Source: an uncultured Psychrobacter sp. (lineage in GTDB: Bacteria; Pseudomonadota; Gammaproteobacteria; Pseudomonadales; Moraxellaceae). From it: a DNA stretch of 64,000 bases. The number at the start of each line of letters is the position of its first letter. Position 1 is the stretch's first letter. The translations under genes were made by a program, and so were the position numbers. This document shows, in pieces, positions 24,534 to 35,292 of the stretch. The notes beneath the pieces are model-generated. The model saw only the letters and a list, made by a program, of their open reading frames with translations, was not told the DNA's origin and searched no databases. The stretch is from positions 62,001-126,000 of the forward strand of contig NZ_CANKZC010000005.1 of NCBI RefSeq assembly GCF_947488565.1, read 5' to 3'.

Positions 24534-25970
24534 TTAACCAAGCGTATTATCAGCTTTAGTGTCCGTAACCAATTGCGTTACTAACTCACTAAAGTAATCG
24601 CCACGAGCGGCGTACCCACTAAACTGATCAAAGCTTGCACATGCAGGTGATAATAACACTGCTTGTACTTGCGACAAACTGCTACTAGTCACGTGCTGAA
24701 TAGCAATAAAAGCATTTTTTAGTGTCTGACATTGCTTAAGTAACACATCACTACTTAGCTTGGCTGCACGTAAATGCTGCTCAATTTGCTGGCTGTCTTC
24801 CCCAATCAATAAAACCTGACTGACATATTGATTAATAAAGGGTGCCAATTCACCAAACTGTTGACCTTTGCCTTGACCCCCTAAGATCAAAAGTAGCTTA
24901 CCGTCTTTAGCCGCATACACTGCACCCAAACCTTTGATAGCAGCGATGGTCGAGCCAATATTGGTACCCTTAGAGTCGTTAAAGTAGTCAATCCCTCTAA
25001 CCGTTTCGATATACTGACAACGATGATCAAGCCCTGCAAAGCGTTGTAGGGTGGTAAGCATACTATCGATAGGCAGACCGGTAAGCTCGCCTAGCGCGAG
25101 AGCTGCTTGAGCATTGAGTAAATTGTGGCGACCTTTAATAATCAGCTTGTCTGCTGATAACAACCGCTCTGTGCCACGGGCCAGATAAATCTGTCCATTG
25201 ACGTCAGTTATCAAACCATACTGATCTCTATCTGGCGCATGAATACCAATGCTTAAACGTGGCAAATCATCAGCAACCAGCGGCCGAGTAAGCGCATCTT
25301 CACGGTTGATTACTACCGACTTGGCACCTTGAAAAATACGGTGCTTGGCCTGATGATAACCCAACATGTCACCATGACGATCTAAATGATCAGGAGACAT
25401 ATTGAGCACTGTGGCTACTTGAGCACCCAGATTGGTTACTGTTTCTAATTGAAAGCTAGACAACTCAAGAACAGCCAAAGCCATGTCATTATTGGCCAAA
25501 AGGTCTAACGCTGGCACACCAATATTACCCCCCACACCGACATTGATACCAGCATCTGCAGCCATCTCTCCAACCAGTGTCGTCACGGTGCTTTTGGCAT
25601 TAGAACCAGTAATCGCAATGATAGGAACCTCACAAGCCTCACAAAACAACTGAATATCGCTGACTACCGGAATATTGGCTTGCCGCGCTGCTGCCACTGC
25701 TTGAGTTTCAAGAGAGATACCAGGACTAATAATAATACGTGCGGCTTGTTGCAATAGCTCTGCATCAATAGCGCCAAACTGACGAATTTTGATTGCAGCG
25801 GGAAGCTTCTCTGCTAATGCGGGTGCTGATTGGCCATCTGTGATTGCTACTTGATAGCCTTGTTCAGTCAGATAACGTGCTGCCGATAGCCCTGATTGAC
25901 CCAATCCGACCACCACTTGTAGGCCACTGCCTTTGTGGATTAACGTTTCTGTTGCAGCAAGGGGCATCAT
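24534..25970 (-). CDS. murD: UDP-N-acetylmuramoylalanine--D-glutamate ligase
   Basis: A 478-residue Mur ligase that adds D-glutamate to UDP-MurNAc-L-Ala. N-terminal Rossmann part VVGLGQSGLSAARYL, P-loop GSNAKSTVTTL, LELSSFQLET, NMSPDHLDRHG, GRHNLLNAQAALA and FNDSKGTN. The P-loop has Ala where E. coli has Gly, as I recall from Pseudomonas. It is upstream of ftsW with 240 bases between them. Confidence 0.96.
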   Translation of the reverse strand: MMPLAATETLIHKGSGLQVVVGLGQSGLSAARYLTEQGYQVAITDGQSAPALAEKLPAAIKIRQFGAIDAELLQQAARIIISPGISLETQAVAAARQANIPVVSDIQLFCEACEVPIIAITGSNAKSTVTTLVGEMAADAGINVGVGGNIGVPALDLLANNDMALAVLELSSFQLETVTNLGAQVATVLNMSPDHLDRHGDMLGYHQAKHRIFQGAKSVVINREDALTRPLVADDLPRLSIGIHAPDRDQYGLITDVNGQIYLARGTERLLSADKLIIKGRHNLLNAQAALALGELTGLPIDSMLTTLQRFAGLDHRCQYIETVRGIDYFNDSKGTNIGSTIAAIKGLGAVYAAKDGKLLLILGGQGKGQQFGELAPFINQYVSQVLLIGEDSQQIEQHLRAAKLSSDVLLKQCQTLKNAFIAIQHVTSSSLSQVQAVLLSPACASFDQFSGYAARGDYFSELVTQLVTDTKADNTLG

Positions 25971-26623
25971 ATATCTTCCTTTTTTGAGGCTAGGGTTTGG
26001 CTATCAAATATGGGTGTTGACGATACAATATTGGTTAGATAGGCGATATGATATTTTTTAATCATAATAATGGTAAGCATGATAACGGTATCGTGCATGT
26101 TTCGGTACTGCTTTTTCATCACTTTGTGCTATTATGCGCATGTTTTTATATTAAGTTACTAGGGTCTTAACTGATAATTTAGTTTTGTACGCCGATTGAG
26201 CGTGTGATGACCTATATTATGGTATTTATCATATGGTTATTAACCCTTAGTAGCGAATCATGCTGTCATTAGGTTACGGCAGATGCTTGTTTATAGCTAT
26301 TTATTTGTTCATAGCTACTCTGTCTATCTTACCTGACAATCTATCTGCTGTGATACATCATCATAGCCATTTGTGTACTATCTTAGGTTTTTATCTTATT
26401 TTGCTATTGGCAATACTGCAAATAACTCAGTAGCCAGATGTTGTGGGATATTTATAATCTTTAAGATAGCGAAAGTGCAAGACCGTTTGACAGTTTTAGT
26501 CTGTTGAGCGACGCGGTAGCTTTCTTAGCAGCCGACATTATCCGTAGACAGTTGTTATTGACAGATAATATGGCTACTAGCGAATGATTACTTTTTTTGC
26601 CTCCAAATCTATGCAGTTTACTT
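25971..26623. other. Divergent intergenic region murD / sulP (653 bases)
   Basis: AT-rich; no gene, RNA or clear repeat that I can support. It must hold the promoters of both flanking genes. Confidence 0.5.
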
Positions 26624-28123
26624 ATGACATCTTTTTTTGATAGCTTACGTGATGAGTGGTTTTCTAATGTGCGCGGCGATGTGCTGTCAGGTATCGTCGT
26701 TGCATTGGCTCTGATTCCTGAAGCCATTGCTTTTTCTATTATCGCAGGCGTCGATCCAAAGGTTGGTTTGTACGCCTCATTTTGTATTGCAGTGGTCATC
26801 AGCTTCGTCGGTGGTCGTCCAGGCATGATCTCAGCTGCCACAGGTGCGATGGCGCTCGTTATGGTCGACCTAGTCGCTGAGCATGGGTTACAGTACTTGC
26901 TTGCCGCAACACTGCTGTGCGGCGGTATCCAAATTATCATGGGTATCTTAAAGCTTGGTAATCTGATGCGCTTTGTCTCTCGCTCAGTGGTGATCGGCTT
27001 TGTCAATGCGCTGGCGATTTTGATATTTGCCGCTCAGCTACCAGAGCTCAATCCTGCGACTGAACGCGTTGGCTTGACCGTCTATATGATGACAGCAGCC
27101 GGCCTAGCCATTATCTATCTGTTTCCGCTTATTCCCAAGATTGGCCGTATTGTGCCATCGCCGCTTGTGTGTATCGTTGGACTGACAGCTGTCGCATTGT
27201 ATATGAATTTAGACATTCGTAATGTGGGCAGTATGGGCGATCTGCCCGATTCGCTACCAGTGTTTTTGTTGCCCGATATTCCACTTAATCTAAATACGTT
27301 ACTGATTATTGCTCCTTACTCTATTGCGTTAGCCATTGTTGGTTTGCTTGAATCAATGATGACCGCTACGATTGTAGATGAGCTGACTGATACGCCAAGT
27401 AATAAAAACCGTGAATGCCGTGGTCAAGGTATTGCCAACGTCGTTTCAGGTTTTTTTGGTGGTATGGCAGGGTGCGCGATGATTGGCCAATCCATGATTA
27501 ATGTAAAATCTGGTGGCCGTACGCGTTTATCAACGTTAATGGCGGGTGTAGTCTTATTGATTATGGTGGTCTTTTTAAGTGATTGGGTCAGTCAAATTCC
27601 AATGGCGGCTCTCGTTGCTGTTATGATTATGGTATCCATCGGTACATTTAATTGGCAGTCTATTCGAGAATTCAAAACCCATCCTATGTCGTTTAACATT
27701 GTCATGCTAGCGACCGTCTTGACCACTGTCTTTACTCACAACTTGGCGTATGGGGTTGGGGTTGGCGTCCTACTATCAGCCTTAGCTTTTGCTAACAAAA
27801 TTGGTCAGTTCTTAACCATATTTAGTGAGTATGACGACAGTAGCAATACCCGTTATTATTACGTCCAAGGACAGGTTTTCTTTGCCTCGACAACGCAATT
27901 TTTGCAAAGCTTCGATACTAAAGAGGCTGTAGATAATATTGAGATCGATGTCAGTCACGCGCATTTTTGGGATATCAGTGCGGTCGATACTTTAGATAAG
28001 TTGGTCATGCGCTTGCAACGCGAGGGTATTGATGTCAAAGTAGTTGGTTTAAATAACGCCAGTCGCACGTTGATCGATCGTTTCTCTATTCATGATCGCC
28101 GCGATATCGGCCTATTGGATTAG
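26624..28123 (+). CDS. SulP-family anion transporter with STAS domain
   Basis: A 499-residue SulP/SLC26 transporter: membrane domain beginning [20 protein letters not shown], with [40 protein letters not shown] and a C-terminal STAS domain (about residues 415-495; [23 protein letters not shown]). Members carry sulfate, bicarbonate or other anions; the substrate cannot be read from the sequence. A TTG nine codons upstream is possible, but I choose the ATG at 26624. A universal stress gene follows, a combination often seen with SulP genes. Confidence 0.88.
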   Translation: MTSFFDSLRDEWFSNVRGDVLSGIVVALALIPEAIAFSIIAGVDPKVGLYASFCIAVVISFVGGRPGMISAATGAMALVMVDLVAEHGLQYLLAATLLCGGIQIIMGILKLGNLMRFVSRSVVIGFVNALAILIFAAQLPELNPATERVGLTVYMMTAAGLAIIYLFPLIPKIGRIVPSPLVCIVGLTAVALYMNLDIRNVGSMGDLPDSLPVFLLPDIPLNLNTLLIIAPYSIALAIVGLLESMMTATIVDELTDTPSNKNRECRGQGIANVVSGFFGGMAGCAMIGQSMINVKSGGRTRLSTLMAGVVLLIMVVFLSDWVSQIPMAALVAVMIMVSIGTFNWQSIREFKTHPMSFNIVMLATVLTTVFTHNLAYGVGVGVLLSALAFANKIGQFLTIFSEYDDSSNTRYYYVQGQVFFASTTQFLQSFDTKEAVDNIEIDVSHAHFWDISAVDTLDKLVMRLQREGIDVKVVGLNNASRTLIDRFSIHDRRDIGLLD

Positions 28124-28247
28124 CAAATAGGCTCAAACGTTTAGTTTTGCCCTCAGAGTTTGCTTGACAGTGGCTATCAATCATAGCTGCTGTACTCCCT
28201 CTGTTTGGCTTAACTGTACTTTTCTTTGAGATGATGTGGTTGCCCTT

Positions 28248-29102
28248 ATGAGTAACTTAAAACCAGATAGTGTTATTGCTTGTCTAGATTGTCCTGACCA
28301 TGTGCAAGCCGTGTTGGATGCTAGTATGTGGGCATCAAAGCGTATGCAAACGCCCGTCGGTCTGTTACATGCAGTTCCAAGCGTACAGCAAAAGGCGGCT
28401 ATCAATTATTCAGGCTGCTTAAATATCGACGATGAAAATCTTTTACTTGATCAATTTACAAGCCATGAGCATCTGAGCAACTCAGAGCTTAAAGCGCAAG
28501 GCAAGCTTTTGCTACATCAAGCAGCGGCTTATTGTGAGCAAAATTTGCATAAACATAAAGTCTATACGCTGCATCGACACGAAACCCTAGGCAATAGTAT
28601 CGATTACGTTGATGAAAAATCACAATTGATAGTCATTGGCCATCATGTTACCTGTAAATCTACCTTGAGTCAGTTGATACGGTTGAGCCACTGCCCCACT
28701 TTGGTGACTCATGCACCATTTTCGCCCCCTACTACTGCTTTATTTGCGTTTGATAATCGCGCCACTTCCCATAAAATGCTTGATTGGCTATGTAAAACAC
28801 CGCTGGTTCGGGCATTAACCATTCATATTGTGATGGTTGGTAAAGACACCTCCGAAAACTGCGATGCACTGCGTGAAGCTTATGCTCGTCTCAAGCAAGC
28901 CGGTATCAATTGTAAAAAAACTTTATTGAACTGCCGTGATGTTTGTGCTGCTTTGAACTATTATCAAAGCGAGCATAATATTGGCCTGCTGATGACTGGT
29001 GCTTTTGGACAATCGCGGCTACGTGAGCTACTCAAAGGGAGCGAAACTGAGAAGTTATTGGGCACTACTAAGACGCCTTATTTACTTTTTCCTAAAGCTT
29101 AA
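28248..29102 (+). CDS. Tandem universal stress protein
   Basis: A 284-residue UspA-family protein with two domains (about 1-145 and 150-284). The first has VIACLDCPDHVQAVLDASMWASKR and LIVIGHHVTCKSTLSQLIRLSHCPTLV; the second ends LLMTGAFGQSRLRELLKGSETEKLL with the GxxGxSxxxE ATP-loop type. It lies 124 bases after sulP, same strand, and may be co-expressed. A GTG four codons upstream (28236) is an alternative start. Confidence 0.85.
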   Translation: MSNLKPDSVIACLDCPDHVQAVLDASMWASKRMQTPVGLLHAVPSVQQKAAINYSGCLNIDDENLLLDQFTSHEHLSNSELKAQGKLLLHQAAAYCEQNLHKHKVYTLHRHETLGNSIDYVDEKSQLIVIGHHVTCKSTLSQLIRLSHCPTLVTHAPFSPPTTALFAFDNRATSHKMLDWLCKTPLVRALTIHIVMVGKDTSENCDALREAYARLKQAGINCKKTLLNCRDVCAALNYYQSEHNIGLLMTGAFGQSRLRELLKGSETEKLLGTTKTPYLLFPKA

Positions 29103-30043
<941 letters not shown>

Positions 30044-30193
30044 CTTTTATAGTTAAACCATAAATAAGCAGTTTTGCACACGATTGGTGCAAGTGTCGTT
30101 TTAATAAACATCATGTCATGAGGATAGCTACTTTGTAATGTACGTCTAAAAGCAAACCAATCTACCGCATTGTCAATTCAAGGGGGAATTAAG

Positions 30194-31456
30194 ATGCAAA
30201 GTCAGATTTTTGAGCTGCAATACGCACTCGACACGTTTTATTTTTTGGTATGTGGCGCACTGGTCATGTGGATGGCCGCAGGCTTTACTATGTTGGAAGC
30301 TGGACTGGTTCGATCCAAAAATACTGTCGAAATTTTAACCAAGAATATCACTCTTTTTGCAACCGCTTGCACTATGTACATGATATGTGGCTATGCCATT
30401 ATGTATGGTGGCGACTGGTTTTTAAGTGGTATTGCAAGTGATGAGACTTTAGTAAAAGACGCTTTAACAACCTCAGCCGAAAACGGCTTTGAAGGTGATT
30501 CTGTCTACTCTGCAGCATCTGACTTTTTCTTCCAAGTTGTTTTTGTGGCCACTTGTATGTCGATTGTCTCAGGCGCTGTCGCTGAGCGCATGAAACTCTG
30601 GGCTTTTTTAATATTTGCAGTAGTAATGACAGGTTTTATTTACCCATTAGAAGGTAGCTGGACATGGGGTGGCAACGATGTCTTTGGACTATTTAGCTTA
30701 ACTGCTATGGGTTTTTCCGACTTTGCAGGCTCTGGTATCGTTCATATGGCAGGGGCTGCAGCGGCATTATCCGGTGTATTGTTTTTGGGCGCACGTAAAG
30801 GCAAATATGGACCCAACGGTGAGATACGAGCGATTCCTGGTGCCAATCTGCCATTAGCAGCACTGGGTACATTGATACTATGGATGGGCTGGTTTGGTTT
30901 TAACGGTGGTTCAGTATTGAAACTGGGCGATATCGCTAGTGCTAACGCAGTCGCCATGGTGTTTTTGAATACCAATGCGGCGGCGGCAGGCGGCGCAATT
31001 GGCGCTTTATTACTGGCACGTCTCATCTTTGGTAAAGCAGATCTGACCATGCTCTTAAATGGTGCATTGGCAGGTCTAGTAGCCATTACTGCAGAACCCT
31101 CTACCCCCTCTGCATTGCAAGCGACACTCTTCGGCCTTATTGCAGGAGCAATTGTCGTATTATCTATTCTTGCTTTAGATAAAATAAAAATCGATGATCC
31201 TGTCGGTGCTATCTCTGTCCATGGTGTTGTTGGTCTGTTCGGTCTACTAATCGTCCCTATTACAAATCCTGTTGCTAGCTTGCTGGGGCAGATAGCGGGC
31301 GCTGCGACTATATTCATCTGGGTGTTCGTTGCCAGCTCCATTGTATGGGCAATTATTAGAGCCACTATCGGTCTGCGCATCTCTGAAGAAGATGAATACG
31401 AAGGCGCTGATATCGCAGAATGCGGTATGGAGGCTTACCCTGAATTTACTAACTAA
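30194..31456 (+). CDS. amtB: Ammonium transporter
   Basis: A 420-residue channel with about eleven helices. MWMAAGFTMLEAGLVRSKN, DFAGSGIVHMAGAAAALSG (first pore His) and ISVHGVVGLFG (second pore His) are diagnostic. The ATG at 30194 has an excellent AAGGGGGAA site; a TTG eight codons upstream is less likely. There is no obvious N-terminal signal peptide, unlike E. coli AmtB. It follows glnK by 150 bases. Confidence 0.96.
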   Translation: MQSQIFELQYALDTFYFLVCGALVMWMAAGFTMLEAGLVRSKNTVEILTKNITLFATACTMYMICGYAIMYGGDWFLSGIASDETLVKDALTTSAENGFEGDSVYSAASDFFFQVVFVATCMSIVSGAVAERMKLWAFLIFAVVMTGFIYPLEGSWTWGGNDVFGLFSLTAMGFSDFAGSGIVHMAGAAAALSGVLFLGARKGKYGPNGEIRAIPGANLPLAALGTLILWMGWFGFNGGSVLKLGDIASANAVAMVFLNTNAAAAGGAIGALLLARLIFGKADLTMLLNGALAGLVAITAEPSTPSALQATLFGLIAGAIVVLSILALDKIKIDDPVGAISVHGVVGLFGLLIVPITNPVASLLGQIAGAATIFIWVFVASSIVWAIIRATIGLRISEEDEYEGADIAECGMEAYPEFTN

Positions 31457-31507
31457 TGGTACTCAACAGCAAGCTTGTTTGAGTAAAATAAAAATTTACT
31501 AAAAATA

Positions 31508-31547
31508 AACCCGCATGGCCTATTGGCGATGCGGGTTGTATTATTTT
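31508..31547 (+). terminator. Terminator after amtB
   Basis: AACCCGCAT (31508-31516) pairs with ATGCGGGTT (31529-31537), then GTATTATTTTTTG. It lies 50 bases past the amtB stop. Confidence 0.85.
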
Positions 31548-31603
31548 TTGTACCATACAATCATATGGCAGATATCAAACAGGTGTATAGATACAGATAT
31601 TAC

Positions 31604-31987
31604 TTATTTCTTCTTCCAAGTTTGACTACGTGAAAATGGTCCCAGGTAGCCTTTTAAATTAAGCGTGTTGCCTTCCAAACTGGCAGTCATACGGTAGGTT
31701 TTGTTTTTCGCAGGATCAGTGATAGTACCACCACTATACTTACCGCCGCCATCCGCTTTTAAGTCGGAGATAATAGTCATACCGACGTGCTTTTTGCCTT
31801 TTTCTGATACGGTACTAATAAGCTTACCAGTTAAGACACCGTTTGACTCAGTGATTTTAACCACACCTTTCGGTTTGCCATCGTCAAAGGTCTGCCAAGT
31901 AGTATTGGCCAGTGGATCGGCTGCCATTGCCATGGTGGCCATGCTAATACCAGCAGCTGCTAACACAGATTTTGTAAATAGTTTCAT
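31604..31987 (-). CDS. DUF2147-family exported protein
   Basis: A 127-residue protein with a signal peptide (MKLFTKSVLAAAGISMATMAMA, cleavage after AMA) and a small beta-rich domain: TTWQTFDDGKPKGVVKI, GGKYSGGTITDPAKNKTYRMTASLEGNTLNLKGYLGPFSRSQTW. This matches the DUF2147 family, secreted and of unknown function. It stands alone on the minus strand. Confidence 0.85.
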   Translation of the reverse strand: MKLFTKSVLAAAGISMATMAMAADPLANTTWQTFDDGKPKGVVKITESNGVLTGKLISTVSEKGKKHVGMTIISDLKADGGGKYSGGTITDPAKNKTYRMTASLEGNTLNLKGYLGPFSRSQTWKKK

Positions 31988-32195
31988 AGATCGACTCCAT
32001 TCGTATGATGATTCAAAAACAACGTTTTATGTGCTTATCCTAGGTCATTGGTTGTTTATTGCGCTTTATTAGTCCATCAGGCAACACAATCAACTCCAAT
32101 AACCCCTTCTGCACTCATTATAGACAAAATCCGAACTTTGCCTAGTAGTTTTTTATAGATAATTGTTTCTATAAAATCAAAACTATATCAAATAG

Positions 32196-32459
32196 TTACA
32201 TGAAAGGATTGTCTATATCATTGTCTGGCTGGTCATTTTCTTGTTTTGACGAAAGCGTTTTTTTATTATTTTGATCGGAATTTTCGAAAGCTTGCAATAC
32301 TTTAGTCGTCAACTCGTGCAACTGTTTCGCTTGCTCATAGCCTGCCTCATCAAACAATAAATCAAGATCACCATAAATGATAACTTTGTCTTCTTGGTTT
32401 TCTACGATCAGCTCACCAATTTGCATGCTTTGATGATTGTTTGCGAATGGATCAATCAT
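32196..32459 (-). CDS. Hypothetical acidic protein
   Basis: An 87-residue protein, MIDPFANNHQSMQIGELIVENQ, with IIYGDLDLLFDEAGYEQAKQL and an acidic, asparagine-rich tail DNPFM. The ATG at 32459 has GGAGAG four bases upstream, so it is preferred over the ATG at 32471, which overlaps that site. No signal peptide, membrane segment or family that I recognise. Confidence 0.65.
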   Translation of the reverse strand: MIDPFANNHQSMQIGELIVENQEDKVIIYGDLDLLFDEAGYEQAKQLHELTTKVLQAFENSDQNNKKTLSSKQENDQPDNDIDNPFM

Positions 32460-32534
32460 TTTACTCTCCATGGTTGGGTAACATTGGACATTACCTATAG
32501 ATAAATAATGGACATTATTTAAGCTGACTTTGAT

Positions 32535-33431
32535 TTATGCTTGCAGCTGTGCGACCAACCATTCAAGAATTGCCCATACAAACAGCAGCCAAGTAGGCTC
32601 ATCATTTGATGCATCGCTCGGTATATCTGTACTTTCGCCAGCCTTTAGTGGCAACTCTAAAGCTTGCGTTTTGGTTTGAATATCAAGCGCTGGTAAAACA
32701 TCGATGCCCGTCTTGGCTGTTAACTCATCAACGCTGATGATCTCTATACGCTCGGATTCATCGTTGGGAGCATAATATACACCTGCCTGATCGGTTGCTG
32801 GAATATAGACAGCTTTAAAAAAATGACTGGGTACCAATACTCGTCCAGCGAGCTGTTTGGTTTTTTTATTGGTAAATGCAACTCCTGTGACCGTATAAAC
32901 CTCACCGTACTGCTGCGTTAGATAACGCGTAGCAGATTCAATATTACGCCAAATATATCGGTTATTGCGTGGTGACTGCGGTGCAATATTGGCCAAACTA
33001 AAGCTGTCGTATTGCTGGCTGCGTGTGGCCATATCGGCATTGGGTGCCAAATGGCCGCGATCGTAACCAGAACCTGAATAATCTGACAGTGAAGCACGCG
33101 CTGACTTCGGCACTCGGCTTTCTTCATGAAAACTGTCTTCGCGGTCGATGTCTTTGGCTTGCTGCAAGCGCTTGCGAGTCAAATGTTCTGCTGACCAAAG
33201 TGGTGTACGTGACACCCCTGAATACATGACGGCAAAACCGTCCATACAAAGTGGCTGAGTCTTAGCGCTAAGCTTATTATTAGTAAACTCAGGGTAGATA
33301 CCGCCGTAAAAAGACTGGTTACATTGAGTGAATTCAGCTGCTTGCGCCGATGATAATCCTACTACGATGACCAATATTGCCATCATTGTGCTGTCTTTTA
33401 AAATGTCTTTATATTTACCAAAACTTATCAT
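32535..33431 (-). CDS. Exported DNA/RNA non-specific endonuclease
   Basis: A 298-residue protein. After an N-terminal signal-like segment (MMAILVIVVGLSSAQAAEF) comes the beta-beta-alpha-metal nuclease core with the DRGH motif (YDRGHLAPNADM, catalytic His) and the downstream metal Asn in LANIAPQSPRNNR. It belongs to the Serratia nuclease/EndoG family. The C-terminus is a hydrophobic stretch (WLLFVWAILEWLVAQL) that could anchor the protein in a membrane, an unusual addition. Last chromosomal gene before the tRNA-Ser. Confidence 0.88.
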   Translation of the reverse strand: MISFGKYKDILKDSTMMAILVIVVGLSSAQAAEFTQCNQSFYGGIYPEFTNNKLSAKTQPLCMDGFAVMYSGVSRTPLWSAEHLTRKRLQQAKDIDREDSFHEESRVPKSARASLSDYSGSGYDRGHLAPNADMATRSQQYDSFSLANIAPQSPRNNRYIWRNIESATRYLTQQYGEVYTVTGVAFTNKKTKQLAGRVLVPSHFFKAVYIPATDQAGVYYAPNDESERIEIISVDELTAKTGIDVLPALDIQTKTQALELPLKAGESTDIPSDASNDEPTWLLFVWAILEWLVAQLQA

Positions 33432-33559
33432 GCAGCTTTCAACCGTCTATGCTCACTATTACGTATACGCTATCCTAGCAGGGGTGTAGCAATAAAGAAA
33501 GATAAGGCGTAAGTGGTGACATTTTAAATGTTATCCGCTATACTAAGCCGTCTAAAAAC

Positions 33560-33650
33560 GGTGAAGTGGGTGAGTGGCTGAAACCGCACGCCTGGAAAGT
33601 GTGTATACGTTCATAGCGTATCGAGGGTTCGAATCCCTCCTTCACCGCCA
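33560..33650 (+). tRNA. tRNA-Ser(GGA)
   Basis: Acceptor GGTGAAG (33560-33566) pairs with CTTCACC near the 3' end, followed by discriminator G and encoded CCA. The anticodon arm CACGC-CTGGAAA-GTGTG gives anticodon GGA. A long variable arm (ATACG ... CGTAT) marks a class II tRNA. The T arm GAGGGTTCGAATCCCTC is canonical. Its 3' end is the attachment site of the island that follows. Confidence 0.96.
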
Positions 33651-33652
33651 AT
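33627..33652 (+). repeat. attL core (tRNA-Ser 3' end)
   Basis: 26 bases identical to 60318-60343. They cover the T-arm 3' half, the acceptor strand and CCA plus AT, so tRNA function is kept after integration. Confidence 0.92.
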
Positions 33653-33666
33653 CTTATAAAAACCCT

Positions 33667-33806
33667 GTTTTCCCATCTTGTCCTAAACACCCCCATACAC
33701 CTCTGTAACCCTTTATAAATAACGCGTTTAGCGTTTTTTTTATGTCTAACGTTTTCCCAGTCCATCCGAACATAACCCACCCATCCCGTGACTTGTGTTG
33801 GTCTAT
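33667..33806 (+). repeat. Left copy of a 140-base diverged repeat
   Basis: From GTTTTCCCA to TTGGTCTAT this stretch matches 60370-60508 with scattered single-base differences (roughly 85% by eye). It includes the tRNA terminator hairpin and one integrase-arm-like repeat. Confidence 0.85.
33721..33741 (+). terminator. Terminator of tRNA-Ser (left copy)
   Basis: AACGC-GTTTA-GCGTT followed by a run of T. A short stem, but it stands 70 bases past the tRNA and has a second copy at 60423-60443, which supports a real tRNA terminator. Confidence 0.75.
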
Positions 33807-33933
33807 CTGTTGGTCTATGATTTCATTAGACCTCAAAAAGACCAACATTTAGGCTTTATAATTCAGCTTTAGACCAACGTTTTAGTTGTAACGCTTGAAT
33901 TACAAGGCTTGGAAGCACAGGGAATAGACCAAC
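33797..33933. promoter_or_regulatory. Cluster of GTTGGTCTA repeats upstream of the integrase
   Basis: Two direct copies of GTTGGTCTA at 33797-33805 and 33809-33817 (12-base period), then inverted copies at 33839-33846 (AGACCAAC), 33870-33878 and 33925-33933 (TAGACCAAC). The last abuts the integrase ATG at 33934. Candidate arm-type integrase or excisionase sites and an int autoregulation site. Confidence 0.65.
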
Positions 33934-35292
33934 ATGTTAAGCGACAGTAAGATCCGCAAGCTCAAACCCAGTGAAAAATGTACGCCGGCGCGTCCTGACA
34001 AATACAGTGACCATCAAGGGCTACAGCTCTTGGTACGCAGTACAGGCACAAAGACATGGATAAGCGCCTATCGTTTCGATGGCAAGCAGACACGGCTCAC
34101 ACTTGGTACTTACCCCATTATGTCACTCGCGGAAGCCAGACAAGCCAATACTGAGATCAAAGCGCTGCTCGCTGATAGTATAGATCCAAAAAATAAAAAG
34201 CGTCAAGACAAGCTTGCTAATATCCACGCGCAAAAATTTAATGACTACGCCTTAGATTGGCTCGCTGAGCGCAAGCGTAACGTCAAGCTGCGTACCTATC
34301 AGCAAGACTATAACCGTATGCATAAAGACGTGTTGCCCCACTTTGAAGGCATTGCACTAAAAGATGTGAGCTTTGAGGATTGTCGATCAATGGCAAATGA
34401 GATCGAAAAGCGTGTGAACAAAGACGGTGAGCCGCCACGCGAGGTAACCAGACGCACTATCGATCTGGTGGCTAATGTCTTAAGACGTGCCAAACGCGAA
34501 CGCATCATCAACCAAAACCCAATCGATGATTTAAAGGAGCTCTACCCCAAAGCAAAAAGCCAGCACATGAAGCACGTAGATATCCATGAGCTGCCTGCCC
34601 TACTCCAAGCTATTGAGAGCTATCATGGTCATGATCAAACCCGCTTAGGTATGAAGTTTTTAGCTTATTCATTTTGCCGCACCATTGAGCTTCGTATGAT
34701 GAAATGGGCGCATATCGACTTTGCTAATCGTTTGTGGCGTGTTGATATCGACAATCTCAAAATTGCGCGTAAGCACGTCGTTCCCTTATCTGATCAAATG
34801 CTCGCAGTGCTAGAAGAAATGAAAGGTATCACAGGGCAGTATGAGTACGTGTTTTATCATACAGGCATGCATCAACCCTATAGTGAAGAGTTTATTAATA
34901 ACGCGCTAGATATTTTAGGCTACGCAGGCAAGCAAACAGGTCACGGTTTTCGTCACATCGCCTCAACCAACCTAAACGAGCTTGGCTACATGGGCGATGC
35001 CATTGAAAAACAAATGGCACATGATAAAAAAAGCAGTATTCGCGCAGTTTACAACCACGCGCAGCACTTAGAAGAGCGTCGTAAAATTATGCAGGTCTGG
35101 GCAGATTTTTTAGATTTACTTAGAGATAAAGGCGAGGTTGTAGACTTTCAGACAGCGCGGCAGCAGATTGAGCAGTCATTGGCAAGTAAGCAACCTGACT
35201 CATTACAAAATGCTGATAAGCAAACCTTGATTAAAGCATTGTTAAATCAAGGACTCACAGTAGATGATTTACAAGGTTATATTTATAAGTAG
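33934..35292 (+). CDS. P4-type tyrosine site-specific integrase
   Basis: A 452-residue integrase: N-terminal arm-binding DUF4102 domain (KYSDHQGLQLLVRSTGTKTWISAYRF, TLGTYPIMSLAEAR), core-binding domain, and catalytic domain with Arg near residue 249 (CRTIELRMMKW), HGFRH at 337-341 and the nucleophilic Tyr373 in RAVYNHAQ. The C-terminus has an extra 60 residues after the Tyr. It catalyses integration into the tRNA-Ser just upstream. It overlaps the convergent next gene by 10 bases. Confidence 0.95.
   Translation: MLSDSKIRKLKPSEKCTPARPDKYSDHQGLQLLVRSTGTKTWISAYRFDGKQTRLTLGTYPIMSLAEARQANTEIKALLADSIDPKNKKRQDKLANIHAQKFNDYALDWLAERKRNVKLRTYQQDYNRMHKDVLPHFEGIALKDVSFEDCRSMANEIEKRVNKDGEPPREVTRRTIDLVANVLRRAKRERIINQNPIDDLKELYPKAKSQHMKHVDIHELPALLQAIESYHGHDQTRLGMKFLAYSFCRTIELRMMKWAHIDFANRLWRVDIDNLKIARKHVVPLSDQMLAVLEEMKGITGQYEYVFYHTGMHQPYSEEFINNALDILGYAGKQTGHGFRHIASTNLNELGYMGDAIEKQMAHDKKSSIRAVYNHAQHLEERRKIMQVWADFLDLLRDKGEVVDFQTARQQIEQSLASKQPDSLQNADKQTLIKALLNQGLTVDDLQGYIYK

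Noticed and set aside
26461..27006. Long minus-strand open frame over the start of the SulP gene
   Set aside because: It lies antisense to the clearly coding N-terminus of SulP, and its product is low-complexity (Ser/Thr/Pro/Ala) without a recognisable domain.
30742..31380. 212-codon minus-strand frame within amtB
   Set aside because: Mirror frame of a membrane protein gene; the proline/alanine-rich product looks like an antisense artefact.
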